Numbered from the stretch's first letter, positions 33,645-42,594 are shown. The stretch: 64,000 nucleotides of DNA from Echinicola soli (GCF_006575665.1 NZ_CP041253.1:997501-1061500), one strand, 5' to 3'. Translations and numbers: made by a program. Notes: generated by a model from the sequence alone, not told the origin.

Positions 33645-35426
33645 ATGAACATTTCTCCTATCGACTGGGGCATTATCGCTGCCTTTTTCATTATTTCGTT
33701 ACTGATAGGCATATTTACTTCCAAATCCGCCGGTAAAAGTTCTAAAGACTTCTTCCTATCCGGGAGGAATATGCCTTGGTGGTTACTGGGCGTATCGATG
33801 GTAGCCACGACATTTTCTGCTGATACCCCAAACTTGGTTACGGACATTGTCCGTGTAAATGGTGTATCTGGCAACTGGGGATGGTGGTGCTTCCTACTGA
33901 CCGGTATGCTGACTGTTTTTGTCTATGCCAAACTATGGAGAAGGTCAGAAATCACCACTGATCTGGAGTTTTACGAACTTCGCTATGGCGGCAAACCTGC
34001 TGCTTTTCTGCGTGGTTTTAGGGCCATTTACTTGGGCGTTTTTTTTAACATCATGATCATGGCGACCGTTTCACTGGCAGCCATTAAGATCGGCGGTGTG
34101 ATGCTTGGATTGACACCTGTTCAGACCTTACTGATCGCTTCTATCGTAACGGTAATTTACAGTTCACTGGGTGGACTTAAGGGCGTTTTGCTTACAGACT
34201 TCTTTCAGTTCTTTATCGCGATGGCCGGTGCCATCGGTGCAGCTATCTACATCATTGACTTACCACAGATAGGTTCACTCGATAACCTCCTGACGCACCC
34301 CAATGTCTCAGACAAACTTTCGTTCTTTCCTGACTTTAGCAATATGAACGAAGTGATCCCTATGCTTTTGGTTCCCATTGCCATCCAGTGGTGGGCCACT
34401 TGGTATCCAGGTGCTGAGCCAGGAGGGGGAGGATATATCGCCCAAAGGATGCTTTCTGCCAAAAACGAGAAAAATGCCATTGGCGCGACGCTTTTCTTTA
34501 ATGTGGCCCATTATGCGCTTCGTCCTTGGCCATGGATTATTATTGCCTTGTCTTCATTGATCGTGTTTCCGGAAATCAGTGATCTGCAAAAAGCATTTCC
34601 ACACATGCCCGCCGATAAGCTTGGAAATGACCTTGCCTATTCTGCTATGCTGACATACCTGCCCACAGGCTTGATCGGAATCGTATTGGCATCCTTGATC
34701 GCTGCGGTGATGTCCACGCTTTCTACCCACCTTAACTGGGGATCATCCTATGTCGTTAATGACTTCTATCTGCGTTTTGTAAAGCCAGAGGCTTCTGATA
34801 AGGAATTGGTAAATGTGGGAAGGATTTCCACTGTGATACTCATGGGACTGGCGGCATTGCTGGCACTGGCTCTTTCCAATGCCCTGGAAGCCTTCAATAT
34901 TCTGCTCCAAATCGGTGCCGGCACTGGCTTGATATTTATCCTGAGATGGTTCTGGTGGAGAATCAATTCCTACACCGAAATCTCCGCGATGATCATTTCC
35001 TTTATTGTTGCCCTATTCTTTGAGACCATTAACCCTAAATTTAATATTATCAGCATCCCTGAAGGAATGGAATACCTGAAGCTGCTGTATGGCGTGAGTA
35101 TTACCACCGCCACTTGGCTGACGGTAACCTTGGTGACCAGGCCCGAGAAGGACGAGGTACTCCTTTCCTTCTATAAAAAAGTAAAACCCGCTGCTTACGG
35201 ATGGAGAAAAGTCCTGGACAAGCATCCAGAAGTAGAAGCCGAGCAAGGTCAGTTACCATTTGAAATCGGGCTGATGGTTACCGGTTCTGTGGCCATTTAT
35301 TCGGCGCTGTTTGCCATTGGATTTTGGCTGTATGACAATCTTCTCTCCGCAAGTATCGCCACGGTCATCAGTGCCATTGGCTTCTTTATCCTCTTTAAAA
35401 GCTGGAATAAAATCAAACTGTTTTAG
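33645..35426 (+). CDS. Sodium:solute symporter (SSS family)
   Basis: A 593-residue integral membrane protein with about 13-14 helices in the LeuT-fold arrangement of the SSS family. The start MNISPIDWGIIAAFFIISLL is helix 1; SKDFFLSGRNMPWWLLGVSM (about 33-52) is the conserved loop-helix 2 motif, and TTFSADTPNLVTDIV contributes the Na+/substrate site. LASLIAAVMSTLSTHLNWGS (about 345-364) is the conserved second sodium-site helix. Members import sugars, sialic acid or amino acids with Na+. The divergent sugar-kinase-like gene points to a sugar substrate. It is closed by a strong terminator. Confidence 0.92.
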   Translation: MNISPIDWGIIAAFFIISLLIGIFTSKSAGKSSKDFFLSGRNMPWWLLGVSMVATTFSADTPNLVTDIVRVNGVSGNWGWWCFLLTGMLTVFVYAKLWRRSEITTDLEFYELRYGGKPAAFLRGFRAIYLGVFFNIMIMATVSLAAIKIGGVMLGLTPVQTLLIASIVTVIYSSLGGLKGVLLTDFFQFFIAMAGAIGAAIYIIDLPQIGSLDNLLTHPNVSDKLSFFPDFSNMNEVIPMLLVPIAIQWWATWYPGAEPGGGGYIAQRMLSAKNEKNAIGATLFFNVAHYALRPWPWIIIALSSLIVFPEISDLQKAFPHMPADKLGNDLAYSAMLTYLPTGLIGIVLASLIAAVMSTLSTHLNWGSSYVVNDFYLRFVKPEASDKELVNVGRISTVILMGLAALLALALSNALEAFNILLQIGAGTGLIFILRWFWWRINSYTEISAMIISFIVALFFETINPKFNIISIPEGMEYLKLLYGVSITTATWLTVTLVTRPEKDEVLLSFYKKVKPAAYGWRKVLDKHPEVEAEQGQLPFEIGLMVTGSVAIYSALFAIGFWLYDNLLSASIATVISAIGFFILFKSWNKIKLF

Positions 35427-35450
35427 GTAGCATATTTTAAGCTATTGAAA

Positions 35451-35482
35451 AAAGCTGTCTATGAAAATAGACAGCTTTTTTT
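35451..35482 (+). terminator. Rho-independent terminator of the symporter gene
   Basis: Perfect 12-bp arms AAAGCTGTCTAT / ATAGACAGCTTT, loop GAAA, then a T run. Confidence 0.92.
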
Positions 35483-35656
35483 GTATTCGTACTAAATCCG
35501 TTTTCTATCCTCCTGACTCATAAAACAAAGGTGCTGTATGAGCTGCTTGGCTAAATTTTAGCACTGACGCGCCAACCTTCCAGTAGTTCCTGTATCCAAA
35601 CCTCATAATCAGTGAGTCACCCTCCTTTTTAACCAAGCCTATTTCTGGAAGCACCC

Positions 35657-37270
35657 CTACGGCTTCCACACGTTCATCTGCGAAAGCTCACCATAGTTTC
35701 CCATAAAGCCCACTGCGAGGTATTGGTAATTCTGGATCATAAAGCTATCGAAGGCAAAAGTCTCCCCATCAATCGAAGTACTCGTACGCTGACTTTCTAC
35801 GAGCTCCCATTTGCCACTTGGCGATAGGCCAAAAAGGACAACCGCCTCGGACAAGTAAGCATTGGTGATTTTTAATTGCAGCCCCCTGTCGGCCAGGTGG
35901 GAACTCTCCACTTCGGGCACCAAGTCCCGCATCACGCCAGAACTCACTTGGAGTGCTGGCGTTAATACAGGGTTGATGTAATTATTTTGGAGCAGGAGAT
36001 TGGCCACGTCCCGGTTATTGCCCATCATGGACTTTGCCCTGAAAAACACATTCCCTTTGATGCCGGGAATGTTTCTTCCCAATGCTACCTGATTGGGGAT
36101 TTCGAAACTGCTATTCCAGCTTTCATCAGCATCACTACGGATTTTATAGGAGGCATTGCCCACATAGACTTTCGTGTTGTAAGCATTATCCGACCACCAT
36201 TTGATAAGGGTTTTATAAGAGGCAGCCGGGAAGTCCAGGCTCCAATAGATTTGTGGGGCAATATAATCGACCCAGCCATTTTTCATCCACACAAGTGGAT
36301 CTGCATAAAGATCATCATAGTTGGTATGCCCCGCTCTGGTGTTCGAACCGCGAGGATCTACCGAGGCATTGCGCCACACGCCAAAAGGACTTACGCCAAA
36401 CTGTACCCAAGGCTTTTCATCCTTGATTGTCTCACTGACATTTCGGATAAGCTGATCAACATTGGTGCGCCGCCAATCGGCCAATGATAGGCTATTGCTA
36501 TACTTTTGAAAGGCACTTTTATCATCGAATTCGACTCCTTTGATCTTATAAGGATAAAAATAATCGTCAAAGTGAATTCCGTCAACATCATAATTTCTGG
36601 TCACTTCCTTAACGACCTCCACTAAGTGCTCCCTTACGGCAGGAAGACCGGGATTATAATAAAGTTTGGTGCCGTATTTCACCATCCATTCAGGATGGCG
36701 GTAGTAATCATGCGAGGGACTTAGCTCATCTACATTGAGGTTAAAGGATGCTCTGTATGGATTCAGCCAGGCATGGAATTCCATTCCCCGCTCATGCACG
36801 GCCTGCACCATCCACTTCAATGGATCTATGACAGTAGCCGGCTCCTTTCCTTCTTTTCCAGTCAAATACCGAGACCAAGGAGCCAACTTGCTGGGATAAA
36901 AAGCATCTCCCGCGGCCCTTATCTGGACAAAAACAGCATTAAAATTTCGCTGTTTATAAAAATCCAATATTTGGATAAAATCGCGCTGCTGCTGTTCAAA
37001 ACTGTCCGTACTCGAGGAAGGCCAGTCTATATTGGCCACCGTGGCAATCCACACCCCTCTCATCTCCCGCTCGGGAGCAACAAACATCGGCAAAGTCTCT
37101 GGTTGCGGTGCATCGACGGTCTTCTCATCAGGGACAGTTGGCACTTCAGGAGCTTTATCATTGGGCAAAGGTGCGGGTGATGGTGCTTTGCTGACCTTTT
37201 TGGAACCTGCACAGGAAGCCATCAACAGCACCAGGGCGATGATACCGTAAAACCAAATCGTACTTTTCAT
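35657..37270 (-). CDS. GHL10-family glycoside-hydrolase-like lipoprotein (DUF187/YddW type)
   Basis: 537 residues with a lipobox LMASC (Cys20), a Pro-rich linker (about 25-58) and the catalytic-type barrel beginning REMRGVWIATVANIDWPSS (about 68-86). The phrases FHAWLNPYRASFN, DGIHFDDYFYPYK and YIAPQIYWSLDFP are hallmarks of the GHL10/YddW family, whose members act on cell-wall or surface polymers. A C-terminal fibronectin-like region (about 430-537) follows. It would be anchored in the outer membrane or facing the surface. Upstream on the same strand, 54 bp away, is gldD, so the two may be one unit. Polymer specificity is unknown. Confidence 0.9.
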   Translation of the reverse strand: MKSTIWFYGIIALVLLMASCAGSKKVSKAPSPAPLPNDKAPEVPTVPDEKTVDAPQPETLPMFVAPEREMRGVWIATVANIDWPSSSTDSFEQQQRDFIQILDFYKQRNFNAVFVQIRAAGDAFYPSKLAPWSRYLTGKEGKEPATVIDPLKWMVQAVHERGMEFHAWLNPYRASFNLNVDELSPSHDYYRHPEWMVKYGTKLYYNPGLPAVREHLVEVVKEVTRNYDVDGIHFDDYFYPYKIKGVEFDDKSAFQKYSNSLSLADWRRTNVDQLIRNVSETIKDEKPWVQFGVSPFGVWRNASVDPRGSNTRAGHTNYDDLYADPLVWMKNGWVDYIAPQIYWSLDFPAASYKTLIKWWSDNAYNTKVYVGNASYKIRSDADESWNSSFEIPNQVALGRNIPGIKGNVFFRAKSMMGNNRDVANLLLQNNYINPVLTPALQVSSGVMRDLVPEVESSHLADRGLQLKITNAYLSEAVVLFGLSPSGKWELVESQRTSTSIDGETFAFDSFMIQNYQYLAVGFMGNYGELSQMNVWKP

Positions 37271-37324
37271 GTAGTAAATGTCAACCTTTAGTGATAAGCA
37301 GTGTCAAACATCAAAAACCAGACC

Positions 37325-37903
37325 TTAATTTTTAAACTCCAGTGTATTCATCAGATGTACCATATCCTCCTTGATGTATTCGATTACAGGAGCCAAGCTA
37401 TCGTTTTTGACCGCGGTATTAAAATACAATGCACCTCTTAAAAAATTCTGGGTAGAATCGGTCACAAAAAACTGAAATTGGGTAGGCACCTCCCCACTGA
37501 GTTCTGCCACCACACCGACATAGCCTTTCGGTGTCCTGGTCACTGCCTCATCGATGCTATAGGCTTTGATTTGGTGTTTTGCGGTCAGCTTGAATGCATC
37601 ATCCAAAATATCCCTGAGTCTGGCTTCATTTCCATTGATCGCCTTGTATGTCAGGTGGACTTTTGCACCCAGGGAATGATAAGCCAAGTTGATCCAATTT
37701 TCTTCGGCCAGGTTAAAGGTGTCCGCCTCCACCATACTGTGAACCGATCGTTCAAACTGGTACGGGTAATCTTCCTGAAGGGAAACAAATACTCGTTCAG
37801 GAAGGTCTATGCGGTTGTAGCCTTTGGGTTTTGGTAAATAATCTCTCCCTCCACAAGCTACCAATACCAAAAGTACCAAACCGAAAATCACGCTGTTTCT
37901 CAT
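37325..37903 (-). CDS. gldD: Gliding-motility lipoprotein GldD
   Basis: 192 residues from the ATG at 37903; the frame from 37939 adds 12 residues before the lipoprotein signal. MRNSVIFGLVLLVLVACGG has Cys17 as lipid site. The mature start YLPKPKGYNRIDLP (about 22-35) and ENWINLAYHSLGAKVHLTYK (about 67-86) match GldD, a periplasm-facing lipoprotein needed for gliding and T9SS secretion in Flavobacterium. In that genus gldD directly follows gldE; here it lies 32 kb away on the opposite strand, upstream of the GHL10 lipoprotein gene. Function is assigned from the family; whether this organism glides is not shown. Confidence 0.9.
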   Translation of the reverse strand: MRNSVIFGLVLLVLVACGGRDYLPKPKGYNRIDLPERVFVSLQEDYPYQFERSVHSMVEADTFNLAEENWINLAYHSLGAKVHLTYKAINGNEARLRDILDDAFKLTAKHQIKAYSIDEAVTRTPKGYVGVVAELSGEVPTQFQFFVTDSTQNFLRGALYFNTAVKNDSLAPVIEYIKEDMVHLMNTLEFKN

Positions 37904-38109
37904 GCTACCAAAGTTAGGAAAATGATCCCAATCTCTCATTTTACATGGTAGATATTGTCTGTTCTCATGTTTAAAATGATTAAATTAGGTGCGTCAGTGG
38001 CCACATAGGGCTATTGACATCGCAAAAAAGATTTTCTAATGTGAAAATGATCCTCCCAATGATAACTGGCAGCATTCTTTTCATGACAACTAACCAAAAC
38101 CTAAATATT

Positions 38110-38634
38110 ATGATCAAAATTTTCAAACCCATCGTATTATCGCTTTGCTTGATGCTAAGCGCTTTTTATGCCAATGCCCAAACCAATCAAGAAGAGTTCT
38201 CCTCAAAATGGAACACCATGAAAGAATACACGGTAGAGATTCTGGAAGCCATGCCCGATGACAAACTTGACTTTAAACCTGTAGATGATGTCATGAGCTT
38301 TCGCGAAATGGTCATGCACATCGCCGGCGCCAATATCATGATGGCCAATAACTTTCTCAAAGAGGGTGATGCAGGTGTGAACCTGGAAAAGAAAGACATG
38401 AGCAAAGCCGAGCTAAAAGAGGCTGTGGAGAAATCTTTCGATTTTGTAACCGAGACCGCGGCTTCCTTGACGGATGCTGAGCTTGACGAAGAAGTTGAGG
38501 TCTTTGGAGGAAATAAAATCACACGCAGACAAGTGGAAAACCTCATCGATACCCATGGCATCCACCACAGGGGAAACCTCATCGTCTACCTAAGACTCAA
38601 TGGCATAGAGCCTCCTGCATTCAGGGCTTGGTAA
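38110..38634 (+). CDS. DinB-fold protein with signal peptide
   Basis: 174 residues from ATG 38110 (MIKIFKPIVLSLCLMLSAFY), a signal peptide with cleavage near ANA-Q. An in-frame start at 38014 would place a long tail in front and is unlikely. The mature part is a DinB/YfiT four-helix fold: metal-binding histidines are expected in MVMHIAGANIMMANN (about 70-84) and in the DTHGIHHRGNLIVYLRLNG stretch (about 146-164), giving the typical His triad. Most DinB proteins are cytoplasmic thiol transferases or hydrolases, so the export signal is notable. Substrate unknown. Confidence 0.85.
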   Translation: MIKIFKPIVLSLCLMLSAFYANAQTNQEEFSSKWNTMKEYTVEILEAMPDDKLDFKPVDDVMSFREMVMHIAGANIMMANNFLKEGDAGVNLEKKDMSKAELKEAVEKSFDFVTETAASLTDAELDEEVEVFGGNKITRRQVENLIDTHGIHHRGNLIVYLRLNGIEPPAFRAW

Positions 38635-38741
38635 CAAAAACTATTTCTCACGGATTACTCAGGTTTACATGGATATAATACATTGGCGTCCGAGTAAAGA
38701 TTTTTCCCTTGGAAGGAAATTCGACAAAATCCACCCCTAAA
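38635..38741. other. Gene-free spacer after the DinB-like gene
   Basis: Short AT-rich stretch leading into the repeat-rich spacer. No terminator was recognised immediately after the stop; ORFs crossing the spacer are low-complexity shadows of the repeats. Confidence 0.35.
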
Positions 38742-38788
38742 TCCCCTAAAGGGGACTTTCTGACCACCCCTTCCTCTGAAGGGGTGGT
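38742..38788. repeat. Double G/C-clamp hairpin element
   Basis: TCCCC-TAAA-GGGGA (38742-38755) is followed by ACCACCCCTTC-CTCT-GAAGGGGTGGT (38763-38788) with perfect 11-bp arms. The CCCCTAAATCCCCTAAAGGG text is of a type recurring between genes in many Bacteroidota. It may also stop transcription from the DinB-like gene. Confidence 0.6.
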
Positions 38789-38952
38789 TTTAGGAAATGG
38801 AAAAAATCTTTTCTTTTTTTGTTTAAACCTACTTTTCGGCGTATGCGAAATTTTGTCGGACGACAGTAGATATAATAGACAGAAAAATCCTAAATAGTGA
38901 TTTCCTGAGTAATTCGTGAAAAGTTTTTTAACCTGATTTTCAATGTTAAAAA

Positions 38953-39044
38953 CCGTCATTGCAACGCGCCTTTGGCCTACAGGCAGGCCTGTTTGGCACC
39001 AGGCAGGCCTGTTTGGCACCAGGCAGGCTCGCAATGAATGACGG
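38953..39044. repeat. REP-like intergenic element with internal tandem repeats (copy B)
   Basis: Ends are CCGTCATTGC (38953-38962) and GCAATGAATGACGG (39031-39044), which are inverted copies with a 4-nt slip. Inside, the 20-bp unit AGGCAGGCCTGTTTGGCACC occurs twice in exact tandem (38981-39000 and 39001-39020) plus a third partial start. It lies between the DinB-like and GH43 genes. Confidence 0.75.
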
Positions 39045-39423
39045 ATTGGCAGCGAATTTATGGTCGAACTCAGGTTTTTATTTTGGCTCCACTTGGCCAC
39101 CAAGTTTTTTGGAACAAGGGGCCAAGTGTACCGCCAATCCCAACCAATCCTCTTTGTGCCTTCGAGCCTTTGTGGCAGAAAAGATTAAGTGTTTTTTTGG
39201 TTTGACTACATAGGAACCTAGGCTTAGTAGGCTTAAACCCGAAATAAGCATAATACGGGTTAAACTCACCAAACCTAGATATCCTGAGACCTTTGTGGTC
39301 GGGCAACTGATTTGTATTTGGGCAAAACACTTATCAGTTTTCGTGTATTTTTGACACTTTATGTTTTTGAAATGGATCAATATTGATATCTTTACCCGAA
39401 TTGATCAACCAAATACCTTAAAA
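39045..39423. other. Repeat-like gene-free spacer before GH43
   Basis: No believable ORF. Holds low-complexity text such as CTTTGTGCCTTCGAGCCTTTGTGGC, of a type often repeated between genes in Bacteroidota. A TATTTTTG at 39346-39353 could be the -7 element of the GH43 promoter. Confidence 0.4.
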
Positions 39424-40428
39424 ATGAACCTCATTAAAATAGCCCTTGCAGTGGCTTTGGCCATTTCCTGCACCGAAAACCTCATCGGACAAGAACTTCA
39501 ATTTGATAATCCCATTGCTGAACAGCGCGCCGATCCATGGGTATATAAAACAGATGATGGCACCTATTATCTCATCGCCACAGTTCCAGATTACGACCGC
39601 ATCGTCCTCAGAAAAGCCAGCACCATAAACGGTCTAAAAACTGCCGAAGAAAAAACACTATGGACCAAGCACGAAAAAGGAGTGATGGGGCACCATATCT
39701 GGGCTCCTGAACTGCATAAAGTAGATGGCAAGTGGTACATCTATTTTGCCGCTGGGGAAGCGGAGAATATCTGGAACATCCGGATGTGGGCCCTTTCGAA
39801 TGATGCTGACGATCCTATGGAAGGTGAATGGAAAGAAGAAGGCCAGATCAAAACGGATATTGAATCCTTTTCACTGGATGCCACCACTTTTGAGCATAAA
39901 GGCAAAAGATACATGATCTGGGCACAAAATGTCCACGGGGGAGAGCACGGCACGGCTTTGGTCATGTCCGAAATGAAAGATGCCACCACCCTCACTGGCC
40001 CTGAAGTTATATTGACAGCACCTGAGTTTAACTGGGAAAGAGTAAAATACAATGTCAATGAAGGCCCTGCAGTCATCAAGCATGATGAAAAAATCTTCGT
40101 CACCTATTCTGCCAGTGCCACTAATGACAATTATTGCGTAGGCCTATTGTGGATCGACGAAGCTGCTGACCTCCTGGATAAGGATAATTGGAACAAGTCA
40201 CCGGGACCAGTATTCTATACCAATGAAGATGTCAAAAGATACGGCCCCGGCCACAATTCCTTCACTACTGCTGAAGATGACGAAACATTGATCATGATTT
40301 ACCATGCCCGTGATTACAGAGAAATCCAAGGCCCTGAACTATCTGATCCAAACCGAGCTACCCGAGCAAGAGTCGTGAAATGGACGCCAAGTGGTTTCCC
40401 TGATTTCATGCAGAAGGTAGGGGATTAA
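39424..40428 (+). CDS. Glycoside hydrolase family 43 protein
   Basis: 334 residues from ATG 39424; the frame from 39361 adds 21 residues ahead of the signal peptide. MNLIKIALAVALAIS is followed by Cys16 (weak lipobox AISC), so export, possibly as a lipoprotein, is expected. The five-bladed propeller of GH43 is recognised by the catalytic base Asp37 in AEQRADPWVYKTDDGTYYL, HHIWAPELHKVDGKWYIYF (about 83-101) and NEGPAVIKHDEKIFVTYSA (about 202-220, with the probable catalytic Glu). GH43 enzymes cleave arabinosyl or xylosyl linkages in plant or algal glycans. Subfamily and substrate cannot be fixed here. It stands alone, downstream of the repeat-rich spacer. Confidence 0.92.
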   Translation: MNLIKIALAVALAISCTENLIGQELQFDNPIAEQRADPWVYKTDDGTYYLIATVPDYDRIVLRKASTINGLKTAEEKTLWTKHEKGVMGHHIWAPELHKVDGKWYIYFAAGEAENIWNIRMWALSNDADDPMEGEWKEEGQIKTDIESFSLDATTFEHKGKRYMIWAQNVHGGEHGTALVMSEMKDATTLTGPEVILTAPEFNWERVKYNVNEGPAVIKHDEKIFVTYSASATNDNYCVGLLWIDEAADLLDKDNWNKSPGPVFYTNEDVKRYGPGHNSFTTAEDDETLIMIYHARDYREIQGPELSDPNRATRARVVKWTPSGFPDFMQKVGD

Positions 40429-40611
40429 ACCCGGAAATGCGTTAGCCTATCTATTAAGATCTGAAACTTCTTCAAGATCAAAAGGTCTTCTGGCTATTTG
40501 GCCTTTGGCTTTAGGTACATAGCTATAGCCGAATTCAGCTAATATTTTCCCTTCCAGTCATCCATACTAAAGCAGATATTTAGGGAATCCCTTTCCAGAT
40601 TCGCAAAAGGC

Positions 40612-40643
40612 TTTGCTAATCAGTGAATACTTATTTATATTTG
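40612..40643 (+). promoter_or_regulatory. Promoter of pdhA
   Basis: TTTG at 40612-40615 and TATATTTG at 40636-40643 are separated by 20 nt, an exact match to the Bacteroidota -33/-7 (TTTG, TAnnTTTG) promoter. It lies 34 nt before the pdhA start. Confidence 0.7.
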
Positions 40644-40677
40644 AGCCCCTAAAAATGCATATTTTATAACTATCGAT

Positions 40678-41700
40678 ATGGCGAAAAAGAGTTCGACAAC
40701 CACTAAATCCAAAGTAAAATACTCCAAAGAGACCTATACCTTTTGGTATGAGAGCATGTTGCTCATGAGGAGGTTTGAAGAAAAGGCTGGCCAACTTTAC
40801 GGTCAACAAAAAATCAGAGGTTTTTGTCACTTATATATAGGTCAGGAAGCTTGTGCTGCAGGTGCTATTACTGCCCTTGAAAAAGACGATAAGTGGATCA
40901 CTGCCTACAGGGACCATGCCCACCCGCTGGGATTGGGAACAGATCCAGGCGCAGTGATGGCTGAGCTGTTTGGCAAGGCTACAGGCACCACTAAAGGAAA
41001 AGGCGGATCCATGCACATCTTTGATAAAGAGCGTAACTTCATGGGAGGCCACGGCATTGTAGGTGCCCAAGTACCAATGGGGCTTGGAATTGGTTTTGCC
41101 GAGAAGTACAAAGGCACCAAAAACCTATGTATCTGCCATATGGGAGATGGTGCCGTAAGACAGGGCGCCGTACACGAGTCCTTTAACTTGGCCATGCTTT
41201 ACAAAGTGCCTGTGATCTTCGTGATCGAAAACAACGGCTATGCCATGGGAACCTCAGTGAAGCGTTCTTCCAATGTAAATGACCTTTCCACGCTAGGCGA
41301 ATCTTACGACATGCCTTCTTTCGCAGTGGACGGCATGAATGTAGAAGAAGTACATGAAGCAGTAGCCGAAGCAGCTGAAAGAGCGAGAAAAGGCGATGGC
41401 CCTACCTTGCTGGAAATAAGAACTTATCGCTACAAGGGTCACTCCATGTCCGACCCACAAAAATACAGAACACGTGAGGAGGTAGAAGAGTATAAAGCAA
41501 AAGACCCGATCGAGCAGGTGAAGAAAACCATTCTGGACAATAAGATCCTGAGCGAAGATGATATCAAGGAGATCGACACCAAAGTGAAGAAGCAAGTAGC
41601 TGATGCGGTGAAGTTCGCGGAGGAATCTCCATGGCCTGACGGCCAAAAAGCATTTGAAGATGTTTACATGCAGGAGGATTATCCTTTTGTAATGGAATAA
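40678..41700 (+). CDS. pdhA: Pyruvate dehydrogenase E1 component, alpha subunit
   Basis: A 340-residue thiamine-diphosphate-dependent subunit that decarboxylates pyruvate for the pyruvate dehydrogenase complex. MLLMRRFEEKAGQLYGQQKI (about 23-42) is the standard N-terminal motif, YRDHAHPLGLG the substrate-side loop, and the ThDP motif is MGDGAVRQGAVHESFNLAMLY with VIFVIENNGYAMGT (GDG...NN, about 158-193). TYRYKGHSMSDPQKYR contains the phosphorylation-loop-like region. Only E1 alpha is here: no pdhB or E2 gene is adjacent, so the other subunits are encoded elsewhere. It has a strong promoter and terminator of its own. Confidence 0.96.
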   Translation: MAKKSSTTTKSKVKYSKETYTFWYESMLLMRRFEEKAGQLYGQQKIRGFCHLYIGQEACAAGAITALEKDDKWITAYRDHAHPLGLGTDPGAVMAELFGKATGTTKGKGGSMHIFDKERNFMGGHGIVGAQVPMGLGIGFAEKYKGTKNLCICHMGDGAVRQGAVHESFNLAMLYKVPVIFVIENNGYAMGTSVKRSSNVNDLSTLGESYDMPSFAVDGMNVEEVHEAVAEAAERARKGDGPTLLEIRTYRYKGHSMSDPQKYRTREEVEEYKAKDPIEQVKKTILDNKILSEDDIKEIDTKVKKQVADAVKFAEESPWPDGQKAFEDVYMQEDYPFVME

Positions 41701-41715
41701 TATAGTTTACAGGGA

Positions 41716-41766
41716 AAAAGTCAGCTGAAAGAGGAAATATTTCCGCCAAAACAGCTGACTTTTTTT
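41716..41766 (+). terminator. Rho-independent terminator of pdhA
   Basis: Outer 11-bp arms AAAGTCAGCTG / CAGCTGACTTT with a large loop that contains a second hairpin (GGAAATATTTCC), then a T run. Confidence 0.85.
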
Positions 41767-41773
41767 GTTATAG

Positions 41774-41803
41774 TTTGCAGATAAACGAAAACCGTTATCT
41801 TTG
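41774..41803 (+). promoter_or_regulatory. Promoter of the TPR membrane-protein gene
   Basis: TTTG at 41774-41777 and TATCTTTG at 41796-41803, spacing 18 nt, located 19 nt before the ATG. Good fit to the Bacteroidota consensus. Confidence 0.65.
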
Positions 41804-41822
41804 CGACTGAAATTTTAAAAGA

Positions 41823-42536
41823 ATGGCTAAGAAAGAAATAAAAAAAGGGCAGCATCAGGAAGAGCATGATCTGCTCGAAAACCCTGAGGCAATTGCCGAT
41901 TCGTTGGGGAAAGGTGAAGCTTTCTTGAAGAAAAACTCACGTATCGTTGGTGGAATTATCATCGTAGGAATCCTGGTCATTGCAGGCATTCTTTACTTCC
42001 AGTTTGACAAAGCCAATAAAGACAAGCAAGCACAAGCAGATATGTTCCAGGCGGTGTACTATTACGAGCAGGACAGCTTGGGCCTAGCATTGAATGGTGA
42101 CGGTGTCAATGACGGTTTCCTCCAAATCTTGGACGATTACAGCGGAACCAGTTCTGCTAATCTTGCCCATTTCTACACGGGCTCTATCTATCTCACCCAA
42201 GGGGAATTCCAAAAAGCAGTAGATCATTTAGAGAACTTCTCTGCAGATGATTTCTTTGTACAGGCTAAAGCGCTCAGTCTTTTGGGAGATGCCCACTTGG
42301 AGCTTGGCCAAACCAGCGAAGCCATCAGTGCTTACGAAAAAGCAGCTACTTATAAGGAGAATAAGTTCTTTACACCAATGTATCTGAACAAACTTGCGGT
42401 TGCCTATGAAGCAGATGGGCAGTTGGAAAAGGCGATCAGCACCTATGGAAAAATCGAAAAGAATTATCCAGAGTCATACGAGTTTACATTAGCACGAAAG
42501 CATAAAGCACGCTTGGAGGGCCTTGCTTCTAAGTAA
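41823..42536 (+). CDS. TPR membrane protein (YfgM-like)
   Basis: 237 residues with a cytoplasmic N terminus of about 38 charged residues, one membrane helix (IVGGIIIVGILVIAGILYFQ, about 41-60) and a periplasmic TPR domain. Repeats are seen at SANLAHFYTGSIYLTQGEFQ (about 116-135), AKALSLLGDAHLELGQTSEA (about 152-171) and LNKLAVAYEADGQLEKAIST (about 191-210). This layout matches YfgM-type proteins that sit near the Sec translocon and periplasmic chaperones. It has its own promoter and terminator and precedes ribH. The YfgM comparison is by architecture only. Confidence 0.8.
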   Translation: MAKKEIKKGQHQEEHDLLENPEAIADSLGKGEAFLKKNSRIVGGIIIVGILVIAGILYFQFDKANKDKQAQADMFQAVYYYEQDSLGLALNGDGVNDGFLQILDDYSGTSSANLAHFYTGSIYLTQGEFQKAVDHLENFSADDFFVQAKALSLLGDAHLELGQTSEAISAYEKAATYKENKFFTPMYLNKLAVAYEADGQLEKAISTYGKIEKNYPESYEFTLARKHKARLEGLASK

Positions 42537-42564
42537 TGCTTTAGTGATATAACAGCATTTAAAT

Positions 42565-42594
42565 AGAGTAAGGCCAGACGGTCTTACTCTTTTT
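42565..42594 (+). terminator. Rho-independent terminator after the TPR gene
   Basis: Arms AGAGTAAGGCC / GGTCTTACTCT (one G-T pair) around AGAC, then TTTTT. Confidence 0.85.

Noticed and set aside
38981..39020. Possible CRISPR array
   Set aside because: Two adjacent exact 20-bp units have no spacers between them and no cas genes lie in the window.
38648..39103. 151-codon minus-strand ORF and neighbours in the repeat spacer
   Set aside because: These frames are translations of GC-clamp hairpins and tandem repeats (for example repeated LVPNRPAW-like text), not genes.
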